Assembly (NCBI GenBank): GCA_002338615.1
Contig: DDIS01000173.1
Location: 1 to 35,721, forward strand
From: Proteobacteria bacterium UBA1844
GTDB taxonomy: Bacteria > Pseudomonadota > Gammaproteobacteria > Steroidobacterales > Woeseiaceae
Length of the DNA stretch: 35,721 nucleotides
Direction of reading: 5' to 3'
The notes below the pieces were generated by a model. The model worked only from the letters and a program-made list of their open reading frames with translations, searched no databases and was not told where the DNA came from. A program made the position numbers and the translations under genes. How positions within the stretch are numbered: position 1 is the first letter of the stretch; every line of letters begins with the position of its first letter. This document shows positions 1-8,817 of this stretch, in pieces.

Positions 1-298
1 TTTGTGGGTAAGTGGTACTCGCTGCGGCAGGCTCGCGCCCGCCGGTTCGACAAAACGCGCCAGGTTTTGGACTCGCGCAGCGCGCCCCGCAACCGCCGAT
101 TATTTTGTAGCTTTTTTGCCACGATCGACAGTCTCTGAACCGGCTCTCAGGCCCTATGCGCAATGCCGTCAGCCGATATACTGGCCATGAATACACATTG
201 CGGGAAACTATTCTATACTCGTTTATGTCAAAGCATGCGTGCTCGGACGACCGCAAGTCCGCCAATTAGCCAGTCGCTGCAATCAAGGGGGAGGTGCA
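1..298. other. Left-edge stretch without a confident gene
   Basis: No recognisable protein is encoded here. Plus frame 1 is open from the left edge to a TGA at 136-138 (45 codons) and could be the tail of a gene that starts outside. Plus frame 2 is open to a TGA at 188-190. On the minus strand a GTG at 122 opens a basic 40-codon frame that runs off the left edge. None has a family signature, and they exclude one another. A TATACT hexamer at 214-219 could be a -10 element for the TonB receptor, but no -35 lies at good spacing. Confidence 0.4.
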
Positions 299-2890
299 AT
301 GAACGCAAACAATAATCTCTTTGTACGGGAGCTTTCGCTATTTCTGGCCGTATGCCTCATGACGCCCACAACTGTTGTCTGGGCGCAACAAGGAGCCGAT
401 GAAACCGTTGAGGAAATTGTGGCCACCGGCACCCGCCGGGAGGGCCAATCGCCTACAAAATCACTATCGCCGATCGATATCCTGGCTGGCGCTGCACTTG
501 AGAACCAGGCGGCTTTCGACCTGACCGACGGCATTACGCGCATCGCACCGTCGCTGAATACGCAGCGCTTTCCGATTGCCGACGGCACCTCGTTTATTCG
601 CCCGGTGACACTGCGCAACCTGTCGCCGGATCAGACGCTGGTGCTCGTTGACGGCTCGCGCCGCCACCGCTCGCCGCTGGTCAATCTGCAGCTGTCGCCT
701 CTTGGCACAGTCAATACGGGGTCGCAGGCCGTGGACTTCGCCGCTATACCGGCGGCGGCTATCAAACGCATCGAAATTCTGCGAGACGGCGCCTCGGCGC
801 AATACGGATCCGACGCGATCGCCGGCGTCGTCAACATTATTCTAAAAGACGCCGATGAGGGCGTCTCCCTTTCAGCACAAACCGGCGAATACTACGAAGG
901 CGACGGCAAGCGTACGACACTGTCGGCCAACGGCGGCTTCAGCCTCGGCGGCCGGGGCTTTTTCAACGGCACCGTCGAGTATTCGACTTCCGACACGACG
1001 TCACGAGGCCACCCGCGCCTCGATTGCCCACCAATCATAGCGGCCGTCGGTCCAGGCATCGTGCCACTTGACGGCTTTTGCCAGCGCTGGGGTGATCCGG
1101 ATGTCGAAACGATGAAAGTCTTCGTGAACGCCGGCTTTGACATCAACGACAACGTCGAGATTTTCGGCAACGCGAGCTACTCCGATAACGATACGATATC
1201 TGACTTCTTTTATCGCACGCCTGTGCTGGATCCCTCCGCAATGATTGCAGGGCGCGGTACGCTGATCGTTGATCAAAATGGGGATTTCATTCCTGATGAT
1301 GCGCCATTGTCTCTGGTCAACGACATAGTAGCGGCCGGCCTGAATCCCGACGACTATATAACGCCCGACGCGGGCAGCCCGAGTCAGTACGTGTTGCTGA
1401 ACCCCATCGCGTCACAGTTCCCTGGCGGCTACAACCCCAACTTCGGCGCGAAGATCGGGGATATGGCGCTGGTGGCCGGTGTGCGCGGCGGGACACCGGG
1501 CGGACTGAGCTGGGACATACGTGCGCGGGCGGCAGAAAGCGAAGCCGAATACACCTTGTCTGAATCAATCAACCCGAGTCTCGGCCGCCTGTCACCCACC
1601 TCGTTCAGGCCCGGCAAACTGACCCAGCAAGAAACAGAATTCAATGCCGATTTCGTCAGGACTTTCGACGTTGCTGATCTGGCGTCGCCGCTCAACGTGG
1701 CGTTCGGCGTCGAGCTTCGCAACGAGACTTACAAGATCGCCCAGGGCGATCCAGCTTCAATCGAGCCTGGTCCGACCGCCGCATTTTTCGGCGTCGGTTC
1801 GGACGGCTTCCAGGGCTTTCCACCCGACTCGGCAGGTAGTTTTGACAGCGACAGCTTTGCCTTTTATGCAGACCTTGAAGCCGACATCACAGACCGCTTC
1901 TCCGGCGGCGCCGCGGTCCGGTACGAAGACTATGACCGCTTCGGCACCACCTTCGACTGGAAGCTGTCCGGGCGTGTCCAGGTGACCGATGCACTCGCGC
2001 TGCGCGGCACCGTCAATACCGGTTTTCGTGCACCGACCCCGGGGCAGGTCAATACACTTAATGTCACAACCTCGGTGGACGCGTCCGGAAACCTGATCCC
2101 GAACGGCACCTACCCCGTCAACAATCCGGTGGCGGTAGCGCTCGGCGCGGTTCCGCTGCAACCCGAAGACTCGACGGCATTCACGGTTGGTGCGGCGTTC
2201 GAGCCACTCGAAAACACCAGCATTACGCTCGACTACTACCAGATCACGATCGATGATCGCCTTGCATTGCAATCGAATACGATCGGCCCGGCTGAGGTTG
2301 TCGTCCTGACGGCGGCGGGCGTTCCGAACGCGAATTTACTGCTGGGCAGTAATGCGAACTTTTTCGTCAACGGCTTCGAGTCCGAGATCACGGGCGTGGA
2401 CCTCGCAATCACGTCGGACTTCGGCGTTCCGGGCGGCAACCTCGCGGTCGATTTTCGCCACAACTACAACCAGCAGGACGTGAGCAAGGTGGCGCCGGGG
2501 ACAATCAATGCCTCGCAGATATTCGACATCAGAAACCAGGTGCCGGAACATCGCTCGACGCTAAGCTTCGATTACCAGACCGGCGGACTGTTCAGCGGCT
2601 ATGTGCGGCTCAGCCGCTATGGCGACTGGGCATCAACAGGCGGCCAGCTGGGACCGCCGGATGCCTCGGATGCCGCGTCCTACGATAGCGAAATTCTCGT
2701 CGACATCGAGGCAACACTGAGCTTCAACGAACGCTACAGGCTCACGGTCGGCGGTGAGAACGTACTGGATACGTTTCCCAACGATGAAGCCAACGGTGTC
2801 GCGCAGTTTCTCGGCGTGACCTATGCATTGACGTCGCCGTTTGGCTTCGATGGCGGCTTCTGGTATGTCCGCCTGGCCGCTGATTTCTGA
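299..2890 (+). CDS. TonB-dependent outer-membrane receptor
   Basis: An 863-residue receptor that should import a scarce ligand (siderophore, cobalamin, sugar or peptide) across the outer membrane using TonB/ExbBD energy. Residues 1-29 form a signal peptide ending VVWA. A TonB-box-like ETVEEIVATGTR follows at about 35-46, then a plug domain at about 55-175 with typical blocks (LVLVDGSRR, ILRDGASAQYGSDAIAGVVNI). The rest is a 22-strand-type barrel ending in a terminal Phe (VRLAADF), the usual outer-membrane assembly signal. The ATG at 299 was chosen over the upstream in-frame start at 239 because it has a GGGGGAGG ribosome site just before it and begins the signal peptide directly. No adjacent regulator or transporter reveals the ligand. 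The family call is firm; the substrate is unknown. Confidence 0.95.
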   Translation: MNANNNLFVRELSLFLAVCLMTPTTVVWAQQGADETVEEIVATGTRREGQSPTKSLSPIDILAGAALENQAAFDLTDGITRIAPSLNTQRFPIADGTSFIRPVTLRNLSPDQTLVLVDGSRRHRSPLVNLQLSPLGTVNTGSQAVDFAAIPAAAIKRIEILRDGASAQYGSDAIAGVVNIILKDADEGVSLSAQTGEYYEGDGKRTTLSANGGFSLGGRGFFNGTVEYSTSDTTSRGHPRLDCPPIIAAVGPGIVPLDGFCQRWGDPDVETMKVFVNAGFDINDNVEIFGNASYSDNDTISDFFYRTPVLDPSAMIAGRGTLIVDQNGDFIPDDAPLSLVNDIVAAGLNPDDYITPDAGSPSQYVLLNPIASQFPGGYNPNFGAKIGDMALVAGVRGGTPGGLSWDIRARAAESEAEYTLSESINPSLGRLSPTSFRPGKLTQQETEFNADFVRTFDVADLASPLNVAFGVELRNETYKIAQGDPASIEPGPTAAFFGVGSDGFQGFPPDSAGSFDSDSFAFYADLEADITDRFSGGAAVRYEDYDRFGTTFDWKLSGRVQVTDALALRGTVNTGFRAPTPGQVNTLNVTTSVDASGNLIPNGTYPVNNPVAVALGAVPLQPEDSTAFTVGAAFEPLENTSITLDYYQITIDDRLALQSNTIGPAEVVVLTAAGVPNANLLLGSNANFFVNGFESEITGVDLAITSDFGVPGGNLAVDFRHNYNQQDVSKVAPGTINASQIFDIRNQVPEHRSTLSFDYQTGGLFSGYVRLSRYGDWASTGGQLGPPDASDAASYDSEILVDIEATLSFNERYRLTVGGENVLDTFPNDEANGVAQFLGVTYALTSPFGFDGGFWYVRLAADF

Positions 2891-3050
2891 TGGCTCAGCA
2901 GCGGCCGCACCATTGACAACGGCACGATGTCGCCCGTGCCCGGCGCACCGAGCACGCTGATGTAAGCAGTGATCAAGCCCGGCAACGGATTTGCTGCGGG
3001 CGCTTGCCTGGACACAGGCGGCGGGCAAGCTTGTTCGTCCGCCGCTATCC
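2891..3050. other. Convergent intergenic gap with a possible weak terminator hairpin
   Basis: This gap separates the 3' ends of the TonB receptor and the hydrolase. GCTTGCC at 3002-3008 pairs with GGCAAGC at 3024-3030 across a 15-nt loop and is followed by TTGTTCG on the plus strand. The U-tract is poor, so intrinsic termination is only a possibility. No gene is visible. Confidence 0.35.
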
Positions 3051-4709
3051 CTAGCGCTGCACATCAAATAACGCCAGGACCTCTTTTTCGAACCACACCG
3101 AGTTCGATTCGAGGTGATACAGGTTTTCAGATTGTTCATAGTAGATGCTGTCGAAAGCACTCGCCGCAGCGAGGGTCGCGTGGTCGTACGACCGAAGCGG
3201 GTTGATTCCCGACAACATCAGCGCGCTGTTGAAAGGGATGAAAACATTTTCTTTCTGGTTCCGTATCGCCGCATCGATATTGCCGAGCCGAAAACCATTA
3301 TCTGCAAGCCTTGTCTTCAGGTCACCGATGACGTGAGAAAGCCCACCCGGTGCGCCTTCAGTAAGGACTCCGTCCGGCGGCACGAGGTATGACTTGTTAT
3401 CGAACTGCTCAATCTCGTCATCATTGTCTTCAACAATATCCTTGACGATACCGCGTACATTTTTGTCGGTTACGAAAAAATCACAGAAAAATGAGGTTTG
3501 CGCTTTGGTCAGCGACTTGAAGTGTTTGACCAACGCGTCTTCATTGTCGATGTCAATCCCATCGATTTCGGTGCTTGCCTGGCTTGTAGCGACTATGACG
3601 TGATTCGGATAGATAATGGAATAAGGCGGCAGGAATTGCGTTGGCCTAAGCCCCAGTGACCGGACCGTCGGTGTGATGTGCACGTCAATCTTCACATCGA
3701 ACTCCAGTGTCATCTTGCAGGGAGCTTGATCAATCTTGTGTTCGTAGGTCTCGGTTTCGGACCTGTCCAATGTCCCTGTATAGAACACTTCGCCAGGCCG
3801 GGGCCGGTTCAGTTCGCCGCCTGTCCTGCCGCTGGATACGCCCACGGTACGAATCGACTCATCGTGCAGGAAACCACCGAGCATGCCGTCGAGTTCATCG
3901 AAGTACAGGGCCTTGTAATCGTCGGTCCATGTCTGCTCCCTGCTTCCCTGGCGATAGTGGTAGATCAGCATTTGTTTCGCCGCAGGACTGTCGATCTCAT
4001 TGAGCATCGGCCGTGCGCCGTAATCCTTGAACAGCTTGACGATATGCTGCACACCGATCGGAACGTAGGCACCCTGTTGCGGCGCGTCCACGCTGACAAA
4101 AAGGTCAACGTTGTTACTGACGCCTTCGCTTTCCATTGTCTGCAGTGCGTAGCGGGACACCAGCCCGCCCATGCTGTAGCCGACCACGGCGAAGCGGTCG
4201 TCGCCATCAATCTCGTACCTGCTCGTCATTAGTTCGATGAGCTGCCGGATTACGCCCGCATTGCGCTGGATATAGTCGGCACCGTTGATCCACCTGCTCC
4301 CTACCCGGTGGTAATTGACGTTCGTGTCGTGCGTCGCACAGCTCGACTCGAGTTCGCCGTCGAGCGGCTGTGCATCAATACGATCCGGCGCGAAGCCGCT
4401 TACGACAAGCAGGAAAGAACGGGGTCCCTGGCGGTCGTCCGCGCCCGGGCATACATGCGCGTAGCCTACCCCCGCTTCACCTTTGTAGGCATCACGGCCG
4501 GTGATATCCATGAGTGTTTCCTGTTTTACTTCCGGGCGCAGGACAACCGGCGGAGGTGGCGGAGGCGGTTCTGTGGCAGCGCCACCACCGCCGCCGCAAC
4601 CTGAACCGGCGGTAAGCCCCGCGAACAGCACGCCCAGCACCCTCAGGCCAACGTACCTGGGCTGACCTCCGGCCCCGCAGGGATTGCCTGTGCTTGATGA
4701 GCTCAACAT
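3051..4709 (-). CDS. Probable lipoprotein alpha/beta hydrolase (lipase/esterase-like)
   Basis: A 552-residue exported protein. The N-terminus has a hydrophobic segment ending AGSGC (Cys38, an imperfect lipobox), then a Gly5 run and a seven-proline linker, which suggests a tethered lipoprotein. The catalytic part begins near residue 95 (SFLLVVSGFAPDR). GYSMGG at 177-182 is a classic nucleophile elbow with Ser179. VSVDAPQQGAYVPIG follows, a motif seen in PGAP1/lipase-like hydrolases. A His in GGLSHVIG late in the protein is a candidate for the triad. The ATG at 4709 was chosen for its GAGGA site 7 nt upstream; the longer open frame has no such site. It is divergent from the kinase. An ester or lipid substrate is inferred. 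The large Asp/Glu-rich insertion after the elbow is unrecognised. Confidence 0.8.
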   Translation of the reverse strand: MLSSSSTGNPCGAGGQPRYVGLRVLGVLFAGLTAGSGCGGGGGAATEPPPPPPPVVLRPEVKQETLMDITGRDAYKGEAGVGYAHVCPGADDRQGPRSFLLVVSGFAPDRIDAQPLDGELESSCATHDTNVNYHRVGSRWINGADYIQRNAGVIRQLIELMTSRYEIDGDDRFAVVGYSMGGLVSRYALQTMESEGVSNNVDLFVSVDAPQQGAYVPIGVQHIVKLFKDYGARPMLNEIDSPAAKQMLIYHYRQGSREQTWTDDYKALYFDELDGMLGGFLHDESIRTVGVSSGRTGGELNRPRPGEVFYTGTLDRSETETYEHKIDQAPCKMTLEFDVKIDVHITPTVRSLGLRPTQFLPPYSIIYPNHVIVATSQASTEIDGIDIDNEDALVKHFKSLTKAQTSFFCDFFVTDKNVRGIVKDIVEDNDDEIEQFDNKSYLVPPDGVLTEGAPGGLSHVIGDLKTRLADNGFRLGNIDAAIRNQKENVFIPFNSALMLSGINPLRSYDHATLAAASAFDSIYYEQSENLYHLESNSVWFEKEVLALFDVQR

Positions 4710-4908
4710 GTTGTGTTCCTCCCCTTCGCGCAGAGAGCGCCGGCCAATATTCACGTGTCTGACTCCTACAGCAGCGCGGGAACGCAATTTTGCCCATGCC
4801 TCTCGACGATCCGGGCCAGCGGCGAAATTGCCTGAGCAAAGAACTCCCCGTTTCCTGCTAAGTGGCGGTATGCCCGGTGATTTCTTTTGGAGTAAGGTTG
4901 CCAGTGAC
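4710..4908. other. Divergent promoter region, hydrolase / Ser-Thr kinase
   Basis: This 199-bp stretch separates the two divergent starts and should hold promoters for both genes. The kinase frame is open across it, with an alternative ATG at 4870, so the exact kinase start is uncertain. I see no convincing -35/-10 pair or dyad. Confidence 0.4.
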
Positions 4909-7900
4909 ATGACCTCAGACGACTGGAAAGAGATAGAAGCGGCATTCGAGCACGCGATTGCCCTGCACGGAATGCAGCGGGACGAGTTTGTCGCCGCATT
5001 TGCGAAAGAACAGCCGAACCTCGTTCGACAGCTCAGGAAACTCCTGACGGCGGACGACACCGGTGACGCCGAACTCAAAGCACCTATCCAGGCAAGCCTG
5101 GCGTCGTTCAGTCAGGCATCGACAGATCCGTGGATCGGACGACAGCTTGGTCCATGGTTGATCACGGAACGGCTGGCGGGCGGCGGCATGGGTGCGGTGT
5201 TCCTCGCACGTCGCTCGGACGACGAGTATTCACAGGTCGTCGCCATCAAGGTGATGGCGGCACAACTGCTGGCGACGGATGCGATCGATCGGTTCAAGGC
5301 GGAGCGCCAGATTCTCGCCAACCTGAATCACCCCTGGATCGCCAGCCTCATCGACGGCGGCTCGACGGAAGACGGCCTGCCGTTCCTCGTGATGGAGTAC
5401 ATCGACGGCTTGCCGGTGGATCTTTATTGCAACCGGCAAAAGCTCGGCATCGAAGCACGACTCGACCTGTTCCGGAAAATTTGTTCAGCGGTCGATTTCG
5501 CGCACCGGAACCTGGTGGTGCACCGGGACCTGAAGCCGAGCAATATCCTGGTCGGCAATCACGGCAACCCGAAACTGCTGGATTTCGGCATCGCCAAATT
5601 ATTGCAGACGGGCTCCTACCAGCAGGCAATGACGCAGCAGGGTGTTCGCGTACTGACACCGGAATTCGCGAGTCCGGAACAGGTCCGGGGCGAGCCAATC
5701 TCGGTGGCGGCCGACGTCTATTCACTGGGTGTGCTGCTGTATCGCCTGATCACAGGGCTCTCGCCCTACGGCCCTGAAGTAAAGTCGTCTCGCGATTACG
5801 AGCGGGCGATTATCGAGGACGAGCCACAACGGCCCAGTACCGCGGTTACCTCCCCCGATACGGCGCCGGAAGTCACGGCGGACAGGGCGACCTCACCGCG
5901 CACCTTGCGCAAACAACTCGAAGGTGACCTCGACAACATCGTCCTGAAAGCATTGCAGAAGGAGCCCGAACGACGCTACCCGACGGCCAGCGCCCTGTCT
6001 GCTGATATTCGCCATTACCTGTGCCATGAGCCGGTGGCAGCGCGCGGTGACGACTGGGCCTATCGTGCCAGGAAGTTTGCTGTACGCAACCGGCAAGGAC
6101 TGGCCGTTACCGCAATGATCGCGATCCTGCTTTCGTCGTTGCTGACCTGGCACGTAATGCGCCTCTCGTCGGAACGCGACCTGACTGCACTGGAGGCGGC
6201 CAAGGCCGAGCGCGTCGCGAATTTTCTGTTGAGCCTGTTCGAGACTGCCGACCCTGATCATGCGCGTGGCGAGACGATAACGGCACGTGCATTGCTGGAC
6301 CAGGGCGCGCACCGCGTCGATACGGAACTTGCCGGCCAGCCAGCGTTGCGCGCAGCAATGCAGGATGTGATGGGTGGCGCCTACCGGGGACTGGGGCTGT
6401 ATCCGGAATCGCAGGCCCTGCTCGAAAAGGCGCTTGCTACCCGACGTGAACTTTACGGCGAGCTCAATCCCGATGTGCTGCAAACATCCTCGCGAATGGC
6501 GGGCCTGGCGCACGACCGGGGTGACTACGAAGTGTCGGAGCGTGCGTTTCGCGACGCACTCGATGTCAGTCGCAAACTCTACGGGTCGAGTAACCCGACC
6601 ACCGCATCCCTGCTGGCCGGGCTTGCAAAAACAGAGTTCGAGCGTGGTCGCTACGATGACGCAGGTCGCCAGTACAAGGCAGCTGTCGACATGTTCGCGT
6701 CCGCAGCACCAAACGGCAGTGAGGCCCGCGCGAACGCCTTGATCGGCTACGGCTGGCTGCAGATCAACACCGGCGACTTTGAGGACGCAGAGGCCACACT
6801 GCAACAATCCATCCTGATGCTGCACGCGACGGTCGGCGACACGCACCCCGATGTGCCCGCCGCCATGAATCACCTGACCTATCTTTACATGGATACCGGG
6901 CGTTGGGCGGACGCCGAAGCGACGATGCGCGAAGCACTGGCCCGCAGCATCGCGATTTATGGCGACGAACATCCTGCCGTGAACGCCGACCGTGAGACGA
7001 TGGCAACGATCATAGATCGGCGTGGCGCCAACCGGGAAGCGGAAGGCCTGTATCGAAAGGCTCTGCAAGCCGACCTGCGCTTGCTGGGCGAACAGCACCC
7101 GTATGTGGCCACCGACAAGAATAACCTGGCCGGAAATCTTCGCAGGCAGGGGAAATTCGAGGAGGCAGAGCAGCTGTATCGCGAGTCCCTGGCCCTGAAC
7201 AGGCGCATACACGGCGACCATCATCCTGAATCGGCGACCAGCCAGGCCAACCTGGCATTATTGCTGACCCAGCTGGGCCGCTTTGACGAAGCCCGGCCGT
7301 ATTTTGAGAATGCCTACGAAATTCGCAAGACGGTGCTGGGCGACGAGCACCCGGCCACCTTGTCGAGCCAGCATATTTACGCCAACTTTCTGCAAACCAT
7401 CGAGCAATACGACGCGGCGAAACCCTGGTATGTTGACACACTGGAAAAACGGCGACGGATTCTCGGTGACAAGCATCCGGGAGTTTCGACCGTACTGGCA
7501 GGCTATGCCACGTTGTTGCGCGAAACTGGCCAACTGGAGGAGGCGCAGGCGACTGTTGCAGAAGCGCTCAAAATCTCGGCATCAAGCCTCGGCGCCGAAC
7601 ATCCAACGACTGCGAACGCCGTGTTTATTCTCGGCACAATCGAAGAGGCAAGCGGCAATGCCAACAAGGCGATCGAACTCTATCGCGACGCTCTGGCGCA
7701 AATCGAACAAGCGCCTGACCCCGACGAGCTACGGCGGGCCGCTGTGCTGACCGCGCTCGGCAGCCTCTTGACGGACACAGGCGAGGCCGACCAGGCACTG
7801 CCGCTAATCGAGGAAGGCCTAGCCGTTCGGGAACGGCTCCTGCCCGCGGGGCATTGGGAAATCGGGGTAAGCCGCAGCGTGCTGGGTTATTGCGAGCGCG

Positions 7901-8043
7901 TTCTGGGCACGGATGGCGCGCAAGAAAAATTACGGCTAGCCCACGAGCTGCTAAGAAAGGTGCGCGGCACGGACAGCCGTGTAACGCAGAAGGCCGTACG
8001 CAGGCTCGAGCCGTTCTCTCCGCGAACCAGCTCCCAGCCCTGA
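4909..8043 (+). CDS. Membrane Ser/Thr protein kinase with periplasmic TPR array
   Basis: A 1044-residue PknB-like kinase. After a short helical N-terminus the kinase domain spans about 80-365: Gly-rich loop at 91-97 (GGGMGAV), ATP-anchoring Lys114, catalytic loop HRDLKPSN with Asp207, and DFG at 225-227. All key residues are present, so it should be active. One membrane helix lies at about 397-417. About 600 residues of tetratricopeptide repeats follow, with a period of about 42 residues and a recurring G-D-x-H-P motif, as in kinesin-light-chain-type TPRs; these would be periplasmic. It ends 34 bp from a convergent ECF sigma factor, and this pairing is known for ECF43-type sigma/kinase systems. 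The ATG at 4909 (MTSDDW) has AAGG about 10 nt upstream; an in-frame ATG at 4870 is an alternative. Confidence 0.92.
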   Translation: MTSDDWKEIEAAFEHAIALHGMQRDEFVAAFAKEQPNLVRQLRKLLTADDTGDAELKAPIQASLASFSQASTDPWIGRQLGPWLITERLAGGGMGAVFLARRSDDEYSQVVAIKVMAAQLLATDAIDRFKAERQILANLNHPWIASLIDGGSTEDGLPFLVMEYIDGLPVDLYCNRQKLGIEARLDLFRKICSAVDFAHRNLVVHRDLKPSNILVGNHGNPKLLDFGIAKLLQTGSYQQAMTQQGVRVLTPEFASPEQVRGEPISVAADVYSLGVLLYRLITGLSPYGPEVKSSRDYERAIIEDEPQRPSTAVTSPDTAPEVTADRATSPRTLRKQLEGDLDNIVLKALQKEPERRYPTASALSADIRHYLCHEPVAARGDDWAYRARKFAVRNRQGLAVTAMIAILLSSLLTWHVMRLSSERDLTALEAAKAERVANFLLSLFETADPDHARGETITARALLDQGAHRVDTELAGQPALRAAMQDVMGGAYRGLGLYPESQALLEKALATRRELYGELNPDVLQTSSRMAGLAHDRGDYEVSERAFRDALDVSRKLYGSSNPTTASLLAGLAKTEFERGRYDDAGRQYKAAVDMFASAAPNGSEARANALIGYGWLQINTGDFEDAEATLQQSILMLHATVGDTHPDVPAAMNHLTYLYMDTGRWADAEATMREALARSIAIYGDEHPAVNADRETMATIIDRRGANREAEGLYRKALQADLRLLGEQHPYVATDKNNLAGNLRRQGKFEEAEQLYRESLALNRRIHGDHHPESATSQANLALLLTQLGRFDEARPYFENAYEIRKTVLGDEHPATLSSQHIYANFLQTIEQYDAAKPWYVDTLEKRRRILGDKHPGVSTVLAGYATLLRETGQLEEAQATVAEALKISASSLGAEHPTTANAVFILGTIEEASGNANKAIELYRDALAQIEQAPDPDELRRAAVLTALGSLLTDTGEADQALPLIEEGLAVRERLLPAGHWEIGVSRSVLGYCERVLGTDGAQEKLRLAHELLRKVRGTDSRVTQKAVRRLEPFSPRTSSQP

Positions 8044-8077
8044 CTATTCATGCGGAGCCCCAGGCTGTTCCGAAAAG

Positions 8078-8638
8078 TCAGTCTTCGCTGAGCTCGGCCT
8101 TCAGCCAGGCACGAGCAATTCGCAGGTGCCGGTCGATCGTGCTGGACGACAGTCCGGTGACGTTCTCCATTTCCCGAAACGACAGCCCGCCGAAGTACTG
8201 CAACTCGACCAGTTGTGCCTTGCGCTCGTCAACGGCCGCCAGTTGCGTGAGCGCATCGTCAAGTTTCAAAAGATCTGTTTCTGCATCCGGCCCCGCGTGC
8301 AGCGCCTCGTTTAATGTCACGTTGACGACCTTGCCACCGCGTTTTCCGGCATTGCGCGAGTTCGCATGGTTGACCAGCAGCCGGCGCATGAGCCGACCGG
8401 ACAACGCATAGAAATGTGCCCGGTCCTGCCAAGGCACATCGGCTTTCATCAATTGCATATACGCTTCGTTCACCAGCGCGGTTGGCTGCAGCGTGTGCCC
8501 TGGGCGTTCGCCGGCAAATACACGCAGGGCAAGCCTGTGCAGCTCGTCATAAATCAGCGGAGTGAGAGAATCCAAAGCCTGCTCATCGCCGCCGCTCCAG
8601 GCGCGCAGGAGTCCCGTGATGTCGATGTCGTTGGCCAT
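8078..8638 (-). CDS. ECF-family RNA polymerase sigma factor (kinase-associated type)
   Basis: A 186-residue sigma factor of the Sig-70_X6/ECF43-like kind. Region 2 covers about 10-75 and region 4 about 130-182, with a helix-turn-helix (LSFREMENVTGLSSSTIDRHL). In region 2.2, where common ECF factors have an acidic DAED before LVQE, this protein has QPTA before LVNE, placing Thr53 in the acidic slot. In the Vibrio EcfP/PknT system an equivalent Thr is phosphorylated by the partner kinase to allow binding to core polymerase. The convergent kinase next door makes the same mechanism likely here (inference). No anti-sigma factor is adjacent. The ATG at 8638 was preferred to the GTG at 8653. The target promoters are unknown. 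Confidence 0.9.
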   Translation of the reverse strand: MANDIDITGLLRAWSGGDEQALDSLTPLIYDELHRLALRVFAGERPGHTLQPTALVNEAYMQLMKADVPWQDRAHFYALSGRLMRRLLVNHANSRNAGKRGGKVVNVTLNEALHAGPDAETDLLKLDDALTQLAAVDERKAQLVELQYFGGLSFREMENVTGLSSSTIDRHLRIARAWLKAELSED

Positions 8639-8817
8639 GCCTGATGCTAGCACCCCTGGGACCGTCGATGACGACTACGCCATCACATAACGACAGCGCT
8701 TTCGCACGCCGCAGAACAGCGTTGGGCAAATTCCGGATGTTTTCGTGCTTATAGGGGAAAGGCTGCATCGAAAGGCGATGCGCACATCGAAGGGCTGCGC
8801 GCCCAAAGGAATTCGAG
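8639..8817. other. Divergent region, sigma factor / beta-helix gene
   Basis: A 179-bp region between divergent starts. A small perfect hairpin, GCATCG at 8765-8770 with CGATGC at 8776-8781 (loop AAAGG), sits in the beta-helix leader, and a near-repeat ACATCGAAGGG follows. An AT-rich TTATAG lies at 8749-8754 without a good -35. The region could hold a promoter read by the adjacent sigma factor, but that is not shown. Confidence 0.35.

Noticed and set aside
1..80. tRNA-like GGTTCGA near the left edge
   Set aside because: No matching T-stem, acceptor stem or CCA arrangement around it.
5893..7224. 443-codon open frame antisense to the kinase TPR region
   Set aside because: It is a GC-codon shadow of a strongly conserved repeat protein; its translation has no domain or signal.
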